From: Stichopus chloronotus
Taxonomy: Eukaryota; Echinodermata; Holothuroidea; Aspidochirotida; Stichopodidae
Direction of reading: 5' to 3'
Assembly (NCBI GenBank): GCA_021234535.1
Contig: CM037846.1
Location: 20,167,814-20,231,813, forward strand
DNA: 64,000 nucleotides
Shown: positions 13,895-24,675 of the stretch, one piece after another
How positions within the stretch are numbered: the stretch's first letter is position 1
Layout: every line of letters begins with the position of its first letter
Notes under the pieces: model-generated
Told to the model about the DNA's origin: nothing
Database searches by the model: none
Seen by the model: the letters and a program-made list of their open reading frames with translations, nothing else
Program-made: the position numbers and the translations under genes

Positions 13895-14059
13895 TTAATC
13901 CTGTTTACAAACTAAATTGGCTTTTAAGCTTTTTTTAAAAGTGTTCAAGCATTTGCTGTGTGGCATGTAATCAGGAAGGGAATTCCAAATATTTACACGT
14001 AGATATCGAATATATTGATGACTTAAAATAAAGAGCATGCTTGTGTGTACCGGTAAATA
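13895..14059 (-). pseudogene. Non-LTR retrotransposon: reverse-transcriptase C-terminal tail
   Basis: Translation of the minus strand gives about 54 codons ending in TAA at 13,895, with the segment IWNSLPDYMPHSK followed by NTFKKSLKANL. The pattern W-N-S-L-P-D, about a dozen residues, then F-K-K-x-L-K, is the classic end of ORF2 in CR1/L2/Jockey-type LINEs, after the RT domain. The open frame is lost upstream of about 14,060, so this is a 5'-truncated or broken copy. It is too short for the standard ORF listing. The clade cannot be fixed from the tail alone. A-rich sequence (13,770-13,890 on the plus strand) lies just past the stop; read on the minus strand it is T-rich, so it is not a poly(A) tail of this copy. 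Confidence 0.65.
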
Positions 14060-15240
14060 TAAAATTTAAAGGCTAAAATAGGTTGATGAAATCTCACACC
14101 AAATTAAGATAAGAGTTTTCGCAAACTAACATGCTTGCCACCTGAGTAATGGATAATCGATTATTGAAATACTCACTTAATTGAAGTATTTGATAAATTA
14201 TAGTGTACGAAAAGGCAAAGAAAATAGCCTAGTGAGAAATATCAATGTAATCAGTTTAGTTTTGATGTCAGTGGGTATGCTGGGTATGATAAGTAAAAGT
14301 TTAAGTTTATGCAGATTATAATGTCTATCTGATCTTAAATATGTCACAAATTTAGATTAGCGTTATGTTAGTGAGAGGTATCTTAGGTCAAGTTGATCAG
14401 ATGTCATTTCTTTTGAGATAGTTATGTTTTGTATTATTTACAAGTTTTTGAGCAATCATCTCACCAAACAGAAAAATTTGTTTCACCATATCCCTCCATA
14501 CATTTTTGTATATTTTCTCCGATACACGTAGACAGAATATTGACTGATCAGCAAGTGACTATTTGTATTTGGAGGATAGGAATAGTCTCCAATATTAAAT
14601 ATGCATGGATTTAAACCTGTGATGAGAAGACATTTTGGTACTTAAAACAGGAAGCAAAAACAAAATTTGCCATAGTTTTTTACTTAACTGTTTGACAAAC
14701 ACACAAATATAACAATCAATTTGTACAATGAAACATTAGTTTTGATAAGATAAAGATATCCATATCATTTTATTGACTTGTTTCAGATCTGCTCCTCTCC
14801 CTTTCCTTATTTTCTTTCATTCCTTTTTTCCTTTTTAGGAGTACCGCAAACAGTATCCTCAAGCGATAGAACGCGAGTAAATAGTCTCCCAATGACATTA
14901 CATTATTTCCCTTTATTTTTCTTCTTTACAGTAATTTAGTCAAATTAAACTTTTTATCAATATAAACAAAAACTGCGTTGTTGACACTTTCTCCGTAAAG
15001 TCAACTTCGGTGTATGTTCAATGTATCCTATGAATACAGAAAGGCTAGACAAAAATAGTAAGATAGTTCTTTCTCATGAACTATGGCACGAGTACATATT
15101 CTCGTTTTAATGGAACAACAGTTGCCCCTAACTATAGGTATCTAAGTATAGTCAGGATTTACGTACAGATATACTTATATAGTTGGGATCATTCTTTACA
15201 TCACGAATATAAAGTTTTAGGACTTTGTATAAGCTATTAA
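14060..15240. other. Intergenic, possibly more decayed LINE
   Basis: The sequence upstream of the LINE tail probably includes more of the same decayed element, but no RT motif is readable to me. Otherwise no gene is seen. Confidence 0.4.
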
Positions 15241-15390
15241 TGTAATAACAACCACAAATGTTATACCACCCATAAATGTAGTACCAGCATAAATGTAGTA
15301 CCAGCATAAAAGGGATAATTGCAAAAATGTAATTACTGATCCGACCATAAATACAATAATTTTTAACCATAAACAATGTAATAAATTTTT
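15241..15390 (-). repeat. TTACATTTATGG minisatellite, minus orientation
   Basis: On the minus strand the word TTACATTTATGSTG/TTAAAAAT recurs about six times at roughly 18-25 base spacing, for example GGTACTACATTTATG twice in a row. The same family lies in the opposite orientation at 16,955-17,100, on the other side of a dyad-rich array. Confidence 0.6.
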
Positions 15391-15620
15391 AAAGTGTCGA
15401 AGTGGGGCTGGGTTACCTCTGACCTTTAGTCCAGGAACTTACCTTTTCAGATGCATGTTGCATTATGTCTGATGCAACAACGCGTATTGTATGTTGTGTG
15501 TAGTCATACGCTTTGTTGGGTACGGTAGGTGTTAACATATATGGTTTGCATGGCATCGATTGATTGTATAAGTGGTCTACGGAAGCGTAGAAAGAAGATG
15601 CAAAGAAAACAAAAACATTT

Positions 15621-16245
15621 CGGCAAAATGACAATTTTCGAAAAACTTATATTTTGACAACTTAAGTTAACTGGTCAAAATGACAAAAATCTGAAATTTG
15701 GCGATTTGCTAAACTTATCAAAATGGTCGCCAAATTGAAAGTTATCAGTTTACCGGGATGGAACATCTCCTCAAAATGGCAAACTTCAGAAAATTGTCAT
15801 TTTTCCAAGTTTTGACATCTCGTTAAAAAAAGACAAAATTATGAAAAATGACATTTTGCTGAGATTGAACAACTCGTGAAAGTGACAGAATTCGAAAAAA
15901 TTACATTTTGCCGAGATCTAACTAGGCGAAATGAAAATTTTCGAAAGTTTGCCATTTGACGAGATGCTTAACGCGGCAAAATGGCAATTTTCTAAGTTTT
16001 GTCATTTTGACGAGTTGGTTTAACTTGGCAAAATGACAGTTGACGGAATTTCGCTACTTTGATGAAATACTTTACAAAAAGAGGCAAATTTTCCGAATTG
16101 CGCCATTTTTATCAGTTGGCAAAATGTCAATTTCAGGATTAAACCATTTTGACGAGAAGTTCCAACTGGAATGTTTGGCTTTTTGTCTTTTTTGACGAGT
16201 TCATTAAAATGTCAATTTTACGAAAATTGTCATTTTGCTGAGACG
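15621..16245. repeat. About 48 bp tandem array of dyad-symmetric units
   Basis: The word GGCAAAATGRCAATTTTC recurs near 15,625, 15,673, 15,769, 15,925, 15,973, 16,024, 16,116 and 16,204, with decayed copies between, giving a period near 48 bases and about twelve units. In the best units the second half reads GAAAATTGTCATTTTGMCGAG, the complement of the first. Each unit is thus an imperfect palindrome of about 36-40 bases joined by a short GAGTTGTTTAAC-like linker. No coding potential is seen. The two flanking TTACATTTATGG blocks are in inverted orientation, so the region 15.24-17.10 kb may be one composite repeat. Confidence 0.8.
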
Positions 16246-16954
16246 GTTCTTTATTCTTTTGTATGTCCCTTGTGCGCTTCCGTAGTGGTTGGCTCAACTG
16301 CTTGAGCAATTTTAGGCAATGACCCAGTGTTTTATTTGCTATGTTGGAGTGGCGGTAGATACTCAGAAATGTTCAGGCCATCTAGCTATGACACCTTATA
16401 TTCTCAAACAAAACATTGATTCAAAGCGATTTATTCCCATGCAATTAAATTTCAGCCTACTTTAATTCACCAAATGTCGTTCCCTGGACCGGAAAACTTA
16501 CTGCTGTCGAATCAAACATATACTTGCCTACAGGGAAAAAAATGCAGGGAGAGTATGGATATAGACTAATACGGGGTGGTGGAAAGGGGGGGGGGTGCGA
16601 CTGTAATCCTTCACAAGACTACAGTGGCTCAAGTTATGCAAGGAAGGAAAAAGGATATGTTAACTATCCCCCCTTCCATACTAGAAATGAATTTCATAAA
16701 TTTCTAATATACATGAACACTTAAAAAAACAAAACTTACCTCGTCAGATGATGTCCCACACACTGACATACTTCTTCATCAATCACTGATTGTAGTGCTC
16801 CCCTATTGAAGATTGATATTCCTTAAATCATAACTTTCTGCGCTTTTTATTCCTTACAAAATCACAGTAATGTAAATTTGTTATTGTTCCCTGTAAAAGG
16901 AGTCCCTGATCACGTGGCACGCTGGCCCATGTTTTTTTTTTTGGCCACACGTCT
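16246..16954. other. Spacer between repeat blocks
   Basis: About 700 bases without a gene. It holds a G-rich tract near 16,575-16,600 and no recognisable coding sequence. Confidence 0.45.
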
Positions 16955-17100
16955 ACACTTATGGTTAAAAATTGTTACTTTTGAATTAGGGTTGAATTAT
17001 TGCATTTATGGTTAAAAATCATTACATTTATGGTGTGCATTAAATTTATGGCTAAATATTATTACATTTTTTAGGGGCATTATATTCCTGATTAATTATT
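16955..17100 (+). repeat. TTACATTTATGG minisatellite, plus orientation
   Basis: Imperfect copies of ATTACATTTATGGTTAAAAA recur about six times at 25-35 base spacing. They are the inverse of the block at 15,241-15,390. Confidence 0.6.
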
Positions 17101-18046
17101 ACGTTGATGGGTTATAAAGATGTTTTACAGATGATTGTTAATTCTCACACGAAAGATGTCTTTTATGAGATCTACCATACGGGTCCATTGTAGGCCTACA
17201 TTAGCATTGAAGGTGATGCTATGTAGACGCAAGGTTCGAAGTCATGAATGTTACATCGTCCCTTGTAAATTCCAAAGAGTGAAATAGGGCATCACTGCAA
17301 AATTAAGACTGGGGAAGGGGGCAGGGGACAGAGTTCCCTCTCCCCACAGAAATTTTTTGGGACCCCATGCATGACGTTGAAAAATAAAGGAGAGCAAGAA
17401 AAAAAAAACAAGAGGGCAATCCACGGAGTTGCGTATCTCATCGCCAACATGCATTGATTTAAATACAGGTCATGCACACAGGGATTTGTAATAGTTTACT
17501 GCAACCACATCTCACCGAGACCTAGTTCGGGGAACTGGTTGTAAATGAGTGGCAAACGTTCTTCAAGCATAAAAAGGTGGTAAGCATCTCAATACTGATA
17601 TCTACTGTAAGGTGGCAAACTTCAGGTTATAGCCTGATGCTACTAGGCTCAAGTAATGATAACTAATGGCTCAAAATTACCTGTGCATATTACGCTACAA
17701 AGCGCAATTATAAAATTGGGTTATTCCATGTCAATTAGGCTTAGTGGTTAGAGTAAGGGGTAGGATATAAGAGCATCCCTCTATGGTTATTTGCACATAA
17801 GTCTCCTATTTACCTGTGCAGGACCTGGTTCTGCTAAAATTATTGTTTGACTTAAAAATAATGTTTTCATAAAAGACATTATCCACAGGGGCCAGTTCTG
17901 CTAAAGATGTTTTGGCTAAAGTTAAAAAGGTGGTGTCTATTGACCCAGATGATGGCTCTAAGTTTGTTACCAAACAATCATACAATTTCACCAGTTTACT
18001 ATAAGAGTAATATACTGTATCTTCATTATTGTGTTCATAGGAACGG
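17101..18046. other. Intergenic, no gene seen
   Basis: No recognisable gene. A short duplication (GGMCCWGKTCTGCTAAARAT) occurs at about 17,821 and 17,888. A run of pyrimidine-rich frames on the minus strand near 17,250-17,480 is not interpretable. Confidence 0.45.
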
Positions 18047-18515
18047 CCTTGCAAAATTTTGCGTATAATGCTTAATTAGCTCTCAAGATATGGTGGAAAT
18101 ACAAATTTTGGGGCAAAATTCTCTTTTTCGAAAAAAATAGCACATTTCACTCTCTTTAATACAAAAGTGATATACCTTTAATATTACATTCTCAAGTAAG
18201 TCCTTGCAAAATTTTGCATTAAATGCTCAAATACATCTCAAGATAAGCTGGAAATACCAATTTTGGGGCAAAATTGGCTTCTTTTCCTCCAAAATCAGCA
18301 AATTTCAGTGAATTTACCATTACAGTAATATTATGTTGAACAAAGTGTTCTCAGGTAAGTCCTTACAAAACTTTAAGTTAATTGGTCTCATACAGGTAGT
18401 TCTCAAGATATGCTGGAAATACAAATTTTGGGGCAAAATTGGCTTTTTTCTCAAAAATCAGCAAATTTGACTCGATTTACCATATAACTAATACATCTCG
18501 CACATATTGGCATCA
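18047..18515 (+). repeat. Tandem repeat, about 157 bp unit, three copies
   Basis: Copies begin at the word CCTTGCAAAATTTT (18,047 and 18,202) and at CCTTACAAAACTTT (18,361), giving periods of 155 and 159 bases. Each copy then contains TCTCAAGATAWGCTGGAAAT, a shared ACCAATTTTGGGGCAAAATT-like stretch, and TCAGCAAATTTCA. A CA-rich stretch (18,605-18,640) and a GC-richer flank follow. This looks like a local amplification of a dispersed repeat. Confidence 0.75.
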
Positions 18516-21500
18516 TGCACAACTATACCAAGTTTCAACTTAATCGCTCATAGGTATGTTTGCTTTTCAAACTATTCTGCAAAAACCACAATCTGGACAG
18601 GTCCGGACGCACACACACCCCCACACGCACACGCATTGGCTCGGACACGTTCTCATTTATACCACCCAACAGGACCCTCCTGTACCCATGGTCACTCTAC
18701 CATGGGGTACCTTTGGGGTGTCGCTACTCATCCACTTCAAGCGTTTCCATGGCAACCATTCTCCCATGGGTGCACAGTACAATATATAGCTCCACTAGCT
18801 AAGTGACTACAATATCTCATCTTACCCTAATAGGGGGATGAGGTAAAAGACGAAGCGAGGAGGGGGACTGGAAAACAGCTGCCCTTCACACGTGTGGCCT
18901 TTTTATGACATTGAAAACTAAGACGAGACAGAGTAACAACACAATTGAAACAAGGTGCTCATAAAGGTGTGAAATCGTTGATTCAAGGTTTTGATTGGCC
19001 ATATATACGCCTGTAGCTCATATGTGGTATACTAGTATGCGGCTAGGGGATTGAACCCACTGCAGAACTGTCGCCATATTTATTTCACGCAGGACACACA
19101 GGGCAGAATACGCCTCTCCAAACTGTCAATTAAACCTTGGATATTAATGCATGCTAGAAACAAGGTTCCTCTATTTTTTCCAATCGTAACGATAAATAAA
19201 TAAACAAAAATAAATAAATAAAAATAGTTAATTTTGCACCATGATTGGTCAACTAAGAAGGACGAACACGACCATTTTTAAACAAAGGGGGAGGGCCATC
19301 CCCTTAGACCTCGTAGGCCTATCTGTGGACTGACTGATTTGAAATCCTCCCTTAATCCATGGTAGAGCAACACCCCTCCCCAGGACGACGGTCAAAAATA
19401 GGGACAATGAGTTGATTCCCCCACTCAAAAAACCTGGCTATATCCTATTTGAATACTTTTATTTTTCAATTACTTTAATTGTATTTAATTTATTTTGGTG
19501 GGGATGGGGTGGTGAGATTCCTCCTTGTATCGTCAACTTTCTCTTTCCTTTCTTCCTACTTTTCTGTATCGTTATAATTGAAAAAGAGCTAATTTGACTT
19601 TTCTTTCAAATTCAGGTGTGAAAAATACAATTTTTTTTCATTTAAATGTTAGTATATGACAATCGAATAAATTTAACAACCAACGCGCATGTTTTACACA
19701 GTGGTCATATACCCATTACATGAACTGAGCTAATGGAACATGTTTTATTCAACACTCGATTTACGTTTTGGAATCCCGCTCACCATTTGTGTGAATTAGT
19801 TATATTACGATATATCGTGCTTTCTTTTTCTTCATTTCCTTAACCACGTACATTAACCAGTTAGACGACATGATGACCTGAATCAACTGAGACATAATAT
19901 AGTCAAAGGGTCTATTAACTATAAAAGAACAAACTGTTTTCTTTTCTGTCACTTTTCTTTCGTTTAATTACCTGAAACAGCTACAAACCTTTATCTACCC
20001 TTGAATTGTCCACAATAAACAAATCTTTCTCTCTCTCTCTTTTAAATCTTAATAAAAGTGACCTTTCGTTGTACTTTGGTTTAAGTACTTCATGACGAAA
20101 ATTCCCTTCGATTCGTTAAAACAACAGTTTTAAAAACTTTTTTTACGCCTCCTCATCCGACATCATTCTAATGACTGCGATATTTTTAGCAACGTTTGTC
20201 GAAAATACTGTAACACGGTTGTCAAAATAGGACGCCTGCATGTTACTCACTGGACCAAGTTTCTGTCAGTTCGTTTCTTCCCGTTTTTTCATTTTTCGTT
20301 ACAAGATAAGAAGACCTAATTAGACCAAGAAAAAAGGGACCTTTCATTTACAAGGAATTAGTTTCTTTGTGTGTATTAATTTTTTTTTAAGTCCTCGGGA
20401 TGGTTGATGGGGAAGGTTGACCATACATAGTGCAAATGGAAAGCTTGTGCGAGATTGGGACGATATCCCTCGTGTTGACAAGTCACAATATGATTTGTAT
20501 TTTGCGGCAAAATTCACAACTTCAAAGATATTTATAGTGATCTTTACGTAAAATTTGACGACAAAAAGATTACGTAAGCAGTTTCGTAGAAAGGTAGTGA
20601 GGTGCAGCTGTTAATATTAAACTTCATCTTCAATATATCTCACTTACTGTAGTAAATATTTAAAATTTGTCAATTTATTTTTTACTTTTATTACTGAAGG
20701 GTCATTATTCTGTAGCAAATTTTCTTGTTTAATAATCCAAAATCAAGAATATTCATTGCCAAAACATAGACACACATTTATCCAAATTAGATGCGTAGAA
20801 CCAAGAACGTCTAAAAACAAATAAAGTGTAATTTGACTGCTCAATAAACAATTCATATAGATTCGTTCTCAAGAAGGTACGTTTTAGTTATGTGCATTTT
20901 ACTAATTTGCACCATCCATATTTGTTCTTTCATCAATGGCATGTGCAGCAGAATCTTATTTTCTGACATTTTGGTGAAAAGGGCAACATTCATAACCAAA
21001 GTAAATTACTGATTGTTTAAGATTAGTCATGTTTGAAATAAAATGGAGGATAAGAAAGGAGAAAACAAGAGGAGAAAAATTAGAGCTAAGTAGTATTTAC
21101 AGAAAGACAAAGGACATTTATAACTTGACTGCATCTTATTATTCTTCATGAGGAAAGCTGCTGGTTTCATTATAGTACAGACCACTAAGTATGAAATTTG
21201 ATCTGAATTGTTGCAAGATTTTTTTTTTTTGAAAGGAAGCTACTCTTATTCAGATATCTTTATAGTTTGAATTTAAGAAAAAGATTAATGAACTTGAATT
21301 AAATACTTTGTCTTACTTGCAAACATGGCATAACCATCAACATATCCATTTAACGATACAAGCGTAAAAAACACTTGTTTTATACTGTTCAAAACGTCTA
21401 ACTAACTACTAAATGTACATAGTCAAATTGTCAACCAAACAATCAAGCTGACAGACATACAGATGGACAAACATACAGACAGACGGAAAGACATACATAA

Positions 21501-22126
21501 AGGGAACGATATTCCAAAGTAGTTGGGAAAGAAGAAAATAAAAAGTCCCTCACAATTATTGCTATATTTTCTCTCTGTACAACGCAAAGATGAGTCATTA
21601 ACTGATTGACATCAAAAGATATATATGAAGACCTCTAAATGTATTTTTTGCTTCTCTTTGAAATATAGCTGAAGCTTAACGTATCTAAGCTTTGTATTTT
21701 TTTCGTGATATATTCTTTAATGTATCTATATTTGTTTCTTACTTATTTACATATATATATTTCTTTTGGTGTTCGGTGTGGGAGTGAGTGGTGGATTCTG
21801 TGGAAAATATTCCTGCATGTGATTATAGAGCAATGAAACATTGCCATACATACACAGATCGAGCGTGCATGGAGTTTAATCATGAAGACGATGATGTTAA
21901 AGCTTATATACGATACTCAGTACAGGAAATATTTAACCGTTCATACATGAGCGTGTGTGCAATTCAGTTTGACTTGGCAAACATTCGTTGGAAAACGGAA
22001 TCAGGAAGAATGTGGCATTTATTTTGTAACGATGCTTTGTGCAGATATGTGGCTCTGCTTAAACAAAGGTGGCATGTTGCTTTTAAACACACACACAAAC
22101 GCTCAGTTTGCTTTTTGCCTTGAATG

Positions 22127-22129
<3 letters not shown>
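18516..22129. other. Intergenic or intronic, no gene recognised
   Basis: This 3.6 kb lies downstream of the bHLH exon on its strand, so part may be intron or 3' UTR of that gene. A plus-strand frame at 21,788-22,123 (111 codons, GTG-initiated) has no domain I recognise and no supporting splice context. Repeated CAGACAGACGG/CATACAGA words occur near 21,450-21,500. Confidence 0.45.

Positions 22130-22162
<33 letters not shown>
22130..22162. repeat. (TA)n microsatellite
   Basis: An uninterrupted TA tract of about 33 bases lies roughly 330 bases beyond the bHLH exon, within its presumed intron or 3' region. Confidence 0.9.
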
Positions 22163-22167
<5 letters not shown>

Positions 22168-22489
22168 ACAGAAGTAGTGGATATACACAAAACGTTCTGT
22201 CAAAAAAGTTCTGTCCAGACTAACCTTGGTAGCAAACAATGTTACTCAAAGTCATAACTGTTAGATGCAAGTGACGTACTTAGACGTTTTAACAATAATA
22301 CGTAAAAGCTACATTTGAGCTTTGATGTTGAAGAAATGCAAGTGTGGTGCAACCTACACGTTGCTTTGCACCATATTACTTTTGCCAATGTTAGCAAATA
22401 TTATGATGCCACACTTCCATGTAGTGTTTTATGTTTTGATTTTGAATGCATGTAAACGAAAGCGAAACAAAACAGAGACGTGTACTCAC

Positions 22490-23002
22490 ATGACTTTTAT
22501 TTCTCACTCGACTAAGGCAGAATGTACATATAACCCTTGGTCTGTTCTCACTACCGGGTGTCATCATAGCTCGATGCATGCACGGCTGGTCGATATCTTC
22601 GTCCCCTAGCAGGAGAAGGGTTCCTAAATGATTGATGTAACTCGTAGCTAATCTCAGAGTTTCAATCTTGGACAGTTTTCTGTCCTTGGGTTCGGTCGGT
22701 ATCATCTCCCGGAGTGCCGTAAAGGCACTGTTGACACTGTGGGTTCGGTCTCTCTCCCGCGCATTGGCAGTGGTCCTGGTACCCCGGTATTGCATGCCGT
22801 CAGGGGACAGCTGGTCCAAGGAATCGCTGGACAGTCTCCTTTGAGGGTCCATGAAACATTTGTTGTGTAATGGGTTGTAACCGTCAGTTGGAGAAGAGGA
22901 AGACGAGTTACTACCCCTGTCGTCCTCCGTAGGTTGATCCTGAAATAAACCCGAATCCAACGAAAATGCTCGATCAAACTTTCTCTTTGCCATTTCTTGC
23001 AT
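22490..23002 (-). CDS. Scleraxis/TCF15 (paraxis)-type bHLH transcription factor, first coding exon
   Basis: The protein is a nuclear, sequence-specific factor; by family it dimerises with class I (E-protein) bHLH partners and binds E-boxes in mesoderm programmes. The start is ATG at 23,002, with a second in-frame ATG at 22,993 that also has a good initiation context. An acidic, serine-rich stretch ([12 protein letters not shown], residues 27-38) echoes the vertebrate family. The bHLH covers residues about 76-131: basic region [16 protein letters not shown] with the DNA-contact Glu and Arg residues, helix 1, loop TEPKDRKLS, then helix 2 beginning [15 protein letters not shown]. The family-specific motif ICTFCLS is at 158-164. 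Coding probably stops at a splice donor: GTGAGT at 22,489 (171 codons) or GTGAGA at 22,507 (165 codons), both phase 0, matching the vertebrate intron just after this motif. Read-through would add 32 odd residues before a stop at 22,391. I cannot separate scleraxis from TCF15, so no symbol is given. Confidence 0.93.
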
Positions 23003-23319
23003 TGTTACTGTCTTTTCTTTCTATCTCAGTAAATCGCTTGTTTTCCTTGTCCAAATTACGGTTTCTTTGTTTTCGTTTTCGGGGGAGGGGGATTTTTGTC
23101 CCTTTTGGTGACTAACTCCTTTTTTTAATGCACTCTCCTTAGAGATAACTTGAAATACACCTTCTGTTCCGTTCTCTTCTTTTTACTATTGTTGCTTCTT
23201 TCCTTCAACAAACGATAAAAACTTTTTGCTGCAAAAATCGAGATTATTTCCTTAAAGCTCTATAGTTTGCTTTGAAATCAGAATATTCGGAGCCTGATGA
23301 AAATTACGAAAATCAACTT

Positions 23320-23640
23320 CTTTTCCCTGTAACCGATACGCTTATCTGGCTTGCGCTCTTATAATTATTATCCTTTCTCTGAATGCGAACAAACAATACA
23401 GCCACCAGAAATGATGATATTGTCAACCTTTATACTGCTATCAACTTCAATCGAGTGCTATAAACACTTCCTGTCGTACAAATCTCTCTCAGCTCACTGG
23501 CTTTGAGCCGGTCAATACCGTCTGTGGTGAACGGGTTCCAACATCCGTCAAGTTGCGCTTTAGAACTTTCGGTAATGACGCTTGGCCCATTAGAGGAAGT
23601 CGCTATAAAACCACGTGTACCTGTGACGTAGAGATTTTGA
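23320..23640 (-). promoter_or_regulatory. Candidate promoter region of the bHLH gene
   Basis: Reading the minus strand upstream of the start codon, a TATAAAGG word lies at 23,427-23,434 and a weaker TATAAGAG at 23,357-23,364; either would give a 5' UTR of roughly 330-400 bases. Further upstream are a CACGTG E-box (23,612-23,617), a CRE-like TGACGTA (23,624-23,630) and an ETS-like CAGGAAGTG (about 23,466). These are pattern matches only; no experiment or conservation supports them here. Confidence 0.3.
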
Positions 23641-24501
23641 ATGATCTTTGTGCAAATGCGATGGTTGTCTTGTCTCCAATTTATTACTGGCGTTGTTACT
23701 TTCTCTCTTTTTTTTTTAACTTATAACGGAATTCTTAACACCACAAGAATATGAGGAATTTTGACCCGGTCCTCAAGACATAGAGGAAAGAATAAAAATC
23801 AAAGAAGGTATTGTGAGTATGAGTTCTTTCCAATGAGACTATATCATACCAGAATAATGTTTTGACGTAGCTACGGATCAATACGTCATAATTCCAATAC
23901 AAATTGACGGTGTAATTGTAGCAAAAACATCAACACAACAAACCATCTAAAAGTCATTACGAAGATAGCACATCAGTATTTGTTAGTGTTTCACATTAGG
24001 TGTCATTATTTCTGCCTATTTTTAATGTTTCCTCCTCCTACTTTTAAAATGAAGACAAATAGAGCAGTCAAAGGGCAGACAAAATCATTGCGAGTATTCC
24101 GTGAATGCTTCCTCGTATACGTTTCACAACAAGATTTTAAAACCTGGCTGCTGCATTGGAAAGACAAAAAAATCTGTCAAGTTGCATATGATTCTTCATC
24201 AATGTTAGTGAGACAAAAGAGATCCAACATGGAGGACCTGATACACATTGCATTCATTTACAATGTTTTTATGGTTACGCACGGCTGAGATTTCACCGTG
24301 TCTCCATCGAGCCAAATTTCCCGCATGTCCTGGGACGGGACGCTTTGTTGGAAATATCTTACTTATCGTTCCTTATCAGGATAAGCAAGCAGGATAAATG
24401 AGATTCTGCTATGAAATGGAACGAAACGATCTTCTTTTCAGTTCAATTTCCATTTTTCTTCATTATTGTTCTATAACTAGGTTATCACAGGCCTGTATGT
24501 A
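23641..24501. other. Upstream intergenic, no gene seen
   Basis: No recognisable gene. A plus-strand frame of 102 codons (23,980-24,288) has no domain I know. Confidence 0.45.
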
Positions 24502-24675
24502 ACATACATACATACATACATACACACACATACACACATACATACATACATACACACATACATACATACACACACATACATACACACATACATACATACA
24601 TACACACATACACACATACATACATACATACACACATACACACACACACATACATACATACATACATACATACAT
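24502..24675. repeat. (CATA)n/(CA)n compound microsatellite
   Basis: About 174 bases of CATA and CACA units. It opens all three minus-strand frames into Met-Tyr-Val-Cys strings of up to 83 codons, which are artefacts of the repeat. Confidence 0.95.

Noticed and set aside
17740..17800. AGGCTTAGTGGTTAGAGT, an A-box-like word
   Set aside because: No B box at the expected distance.
19010..19062. GGGATTGAACCC (B box on the minus strand) near GTAGCTCATATGTGGTA (A-box-like on the plus strand)
   Set aside because: The two boxes are on opposite strands, so they cannot form one tRNA-type promoter.
21788..22123. 111-codon plus-strand frame beside the bHLH gene
   Set aside because: GTG-initiated, no recognisable domain, antisense to the presumed bHLH intron; chance is the simpler explanation.
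23291..23320. CCTGATGAAAATTACGAAAA, resembling a hammerhead core
   Set aside because: No base-paired stem II between CTGATGA and GAAA and no helix I or III partners nearby.
23604..23610. TATAAAA on the plus strand upstream of the bHLH gene, suggesting a divergent gene
   Set aside because: No coding sequence or exon is recognisable downstream on the plus strand.
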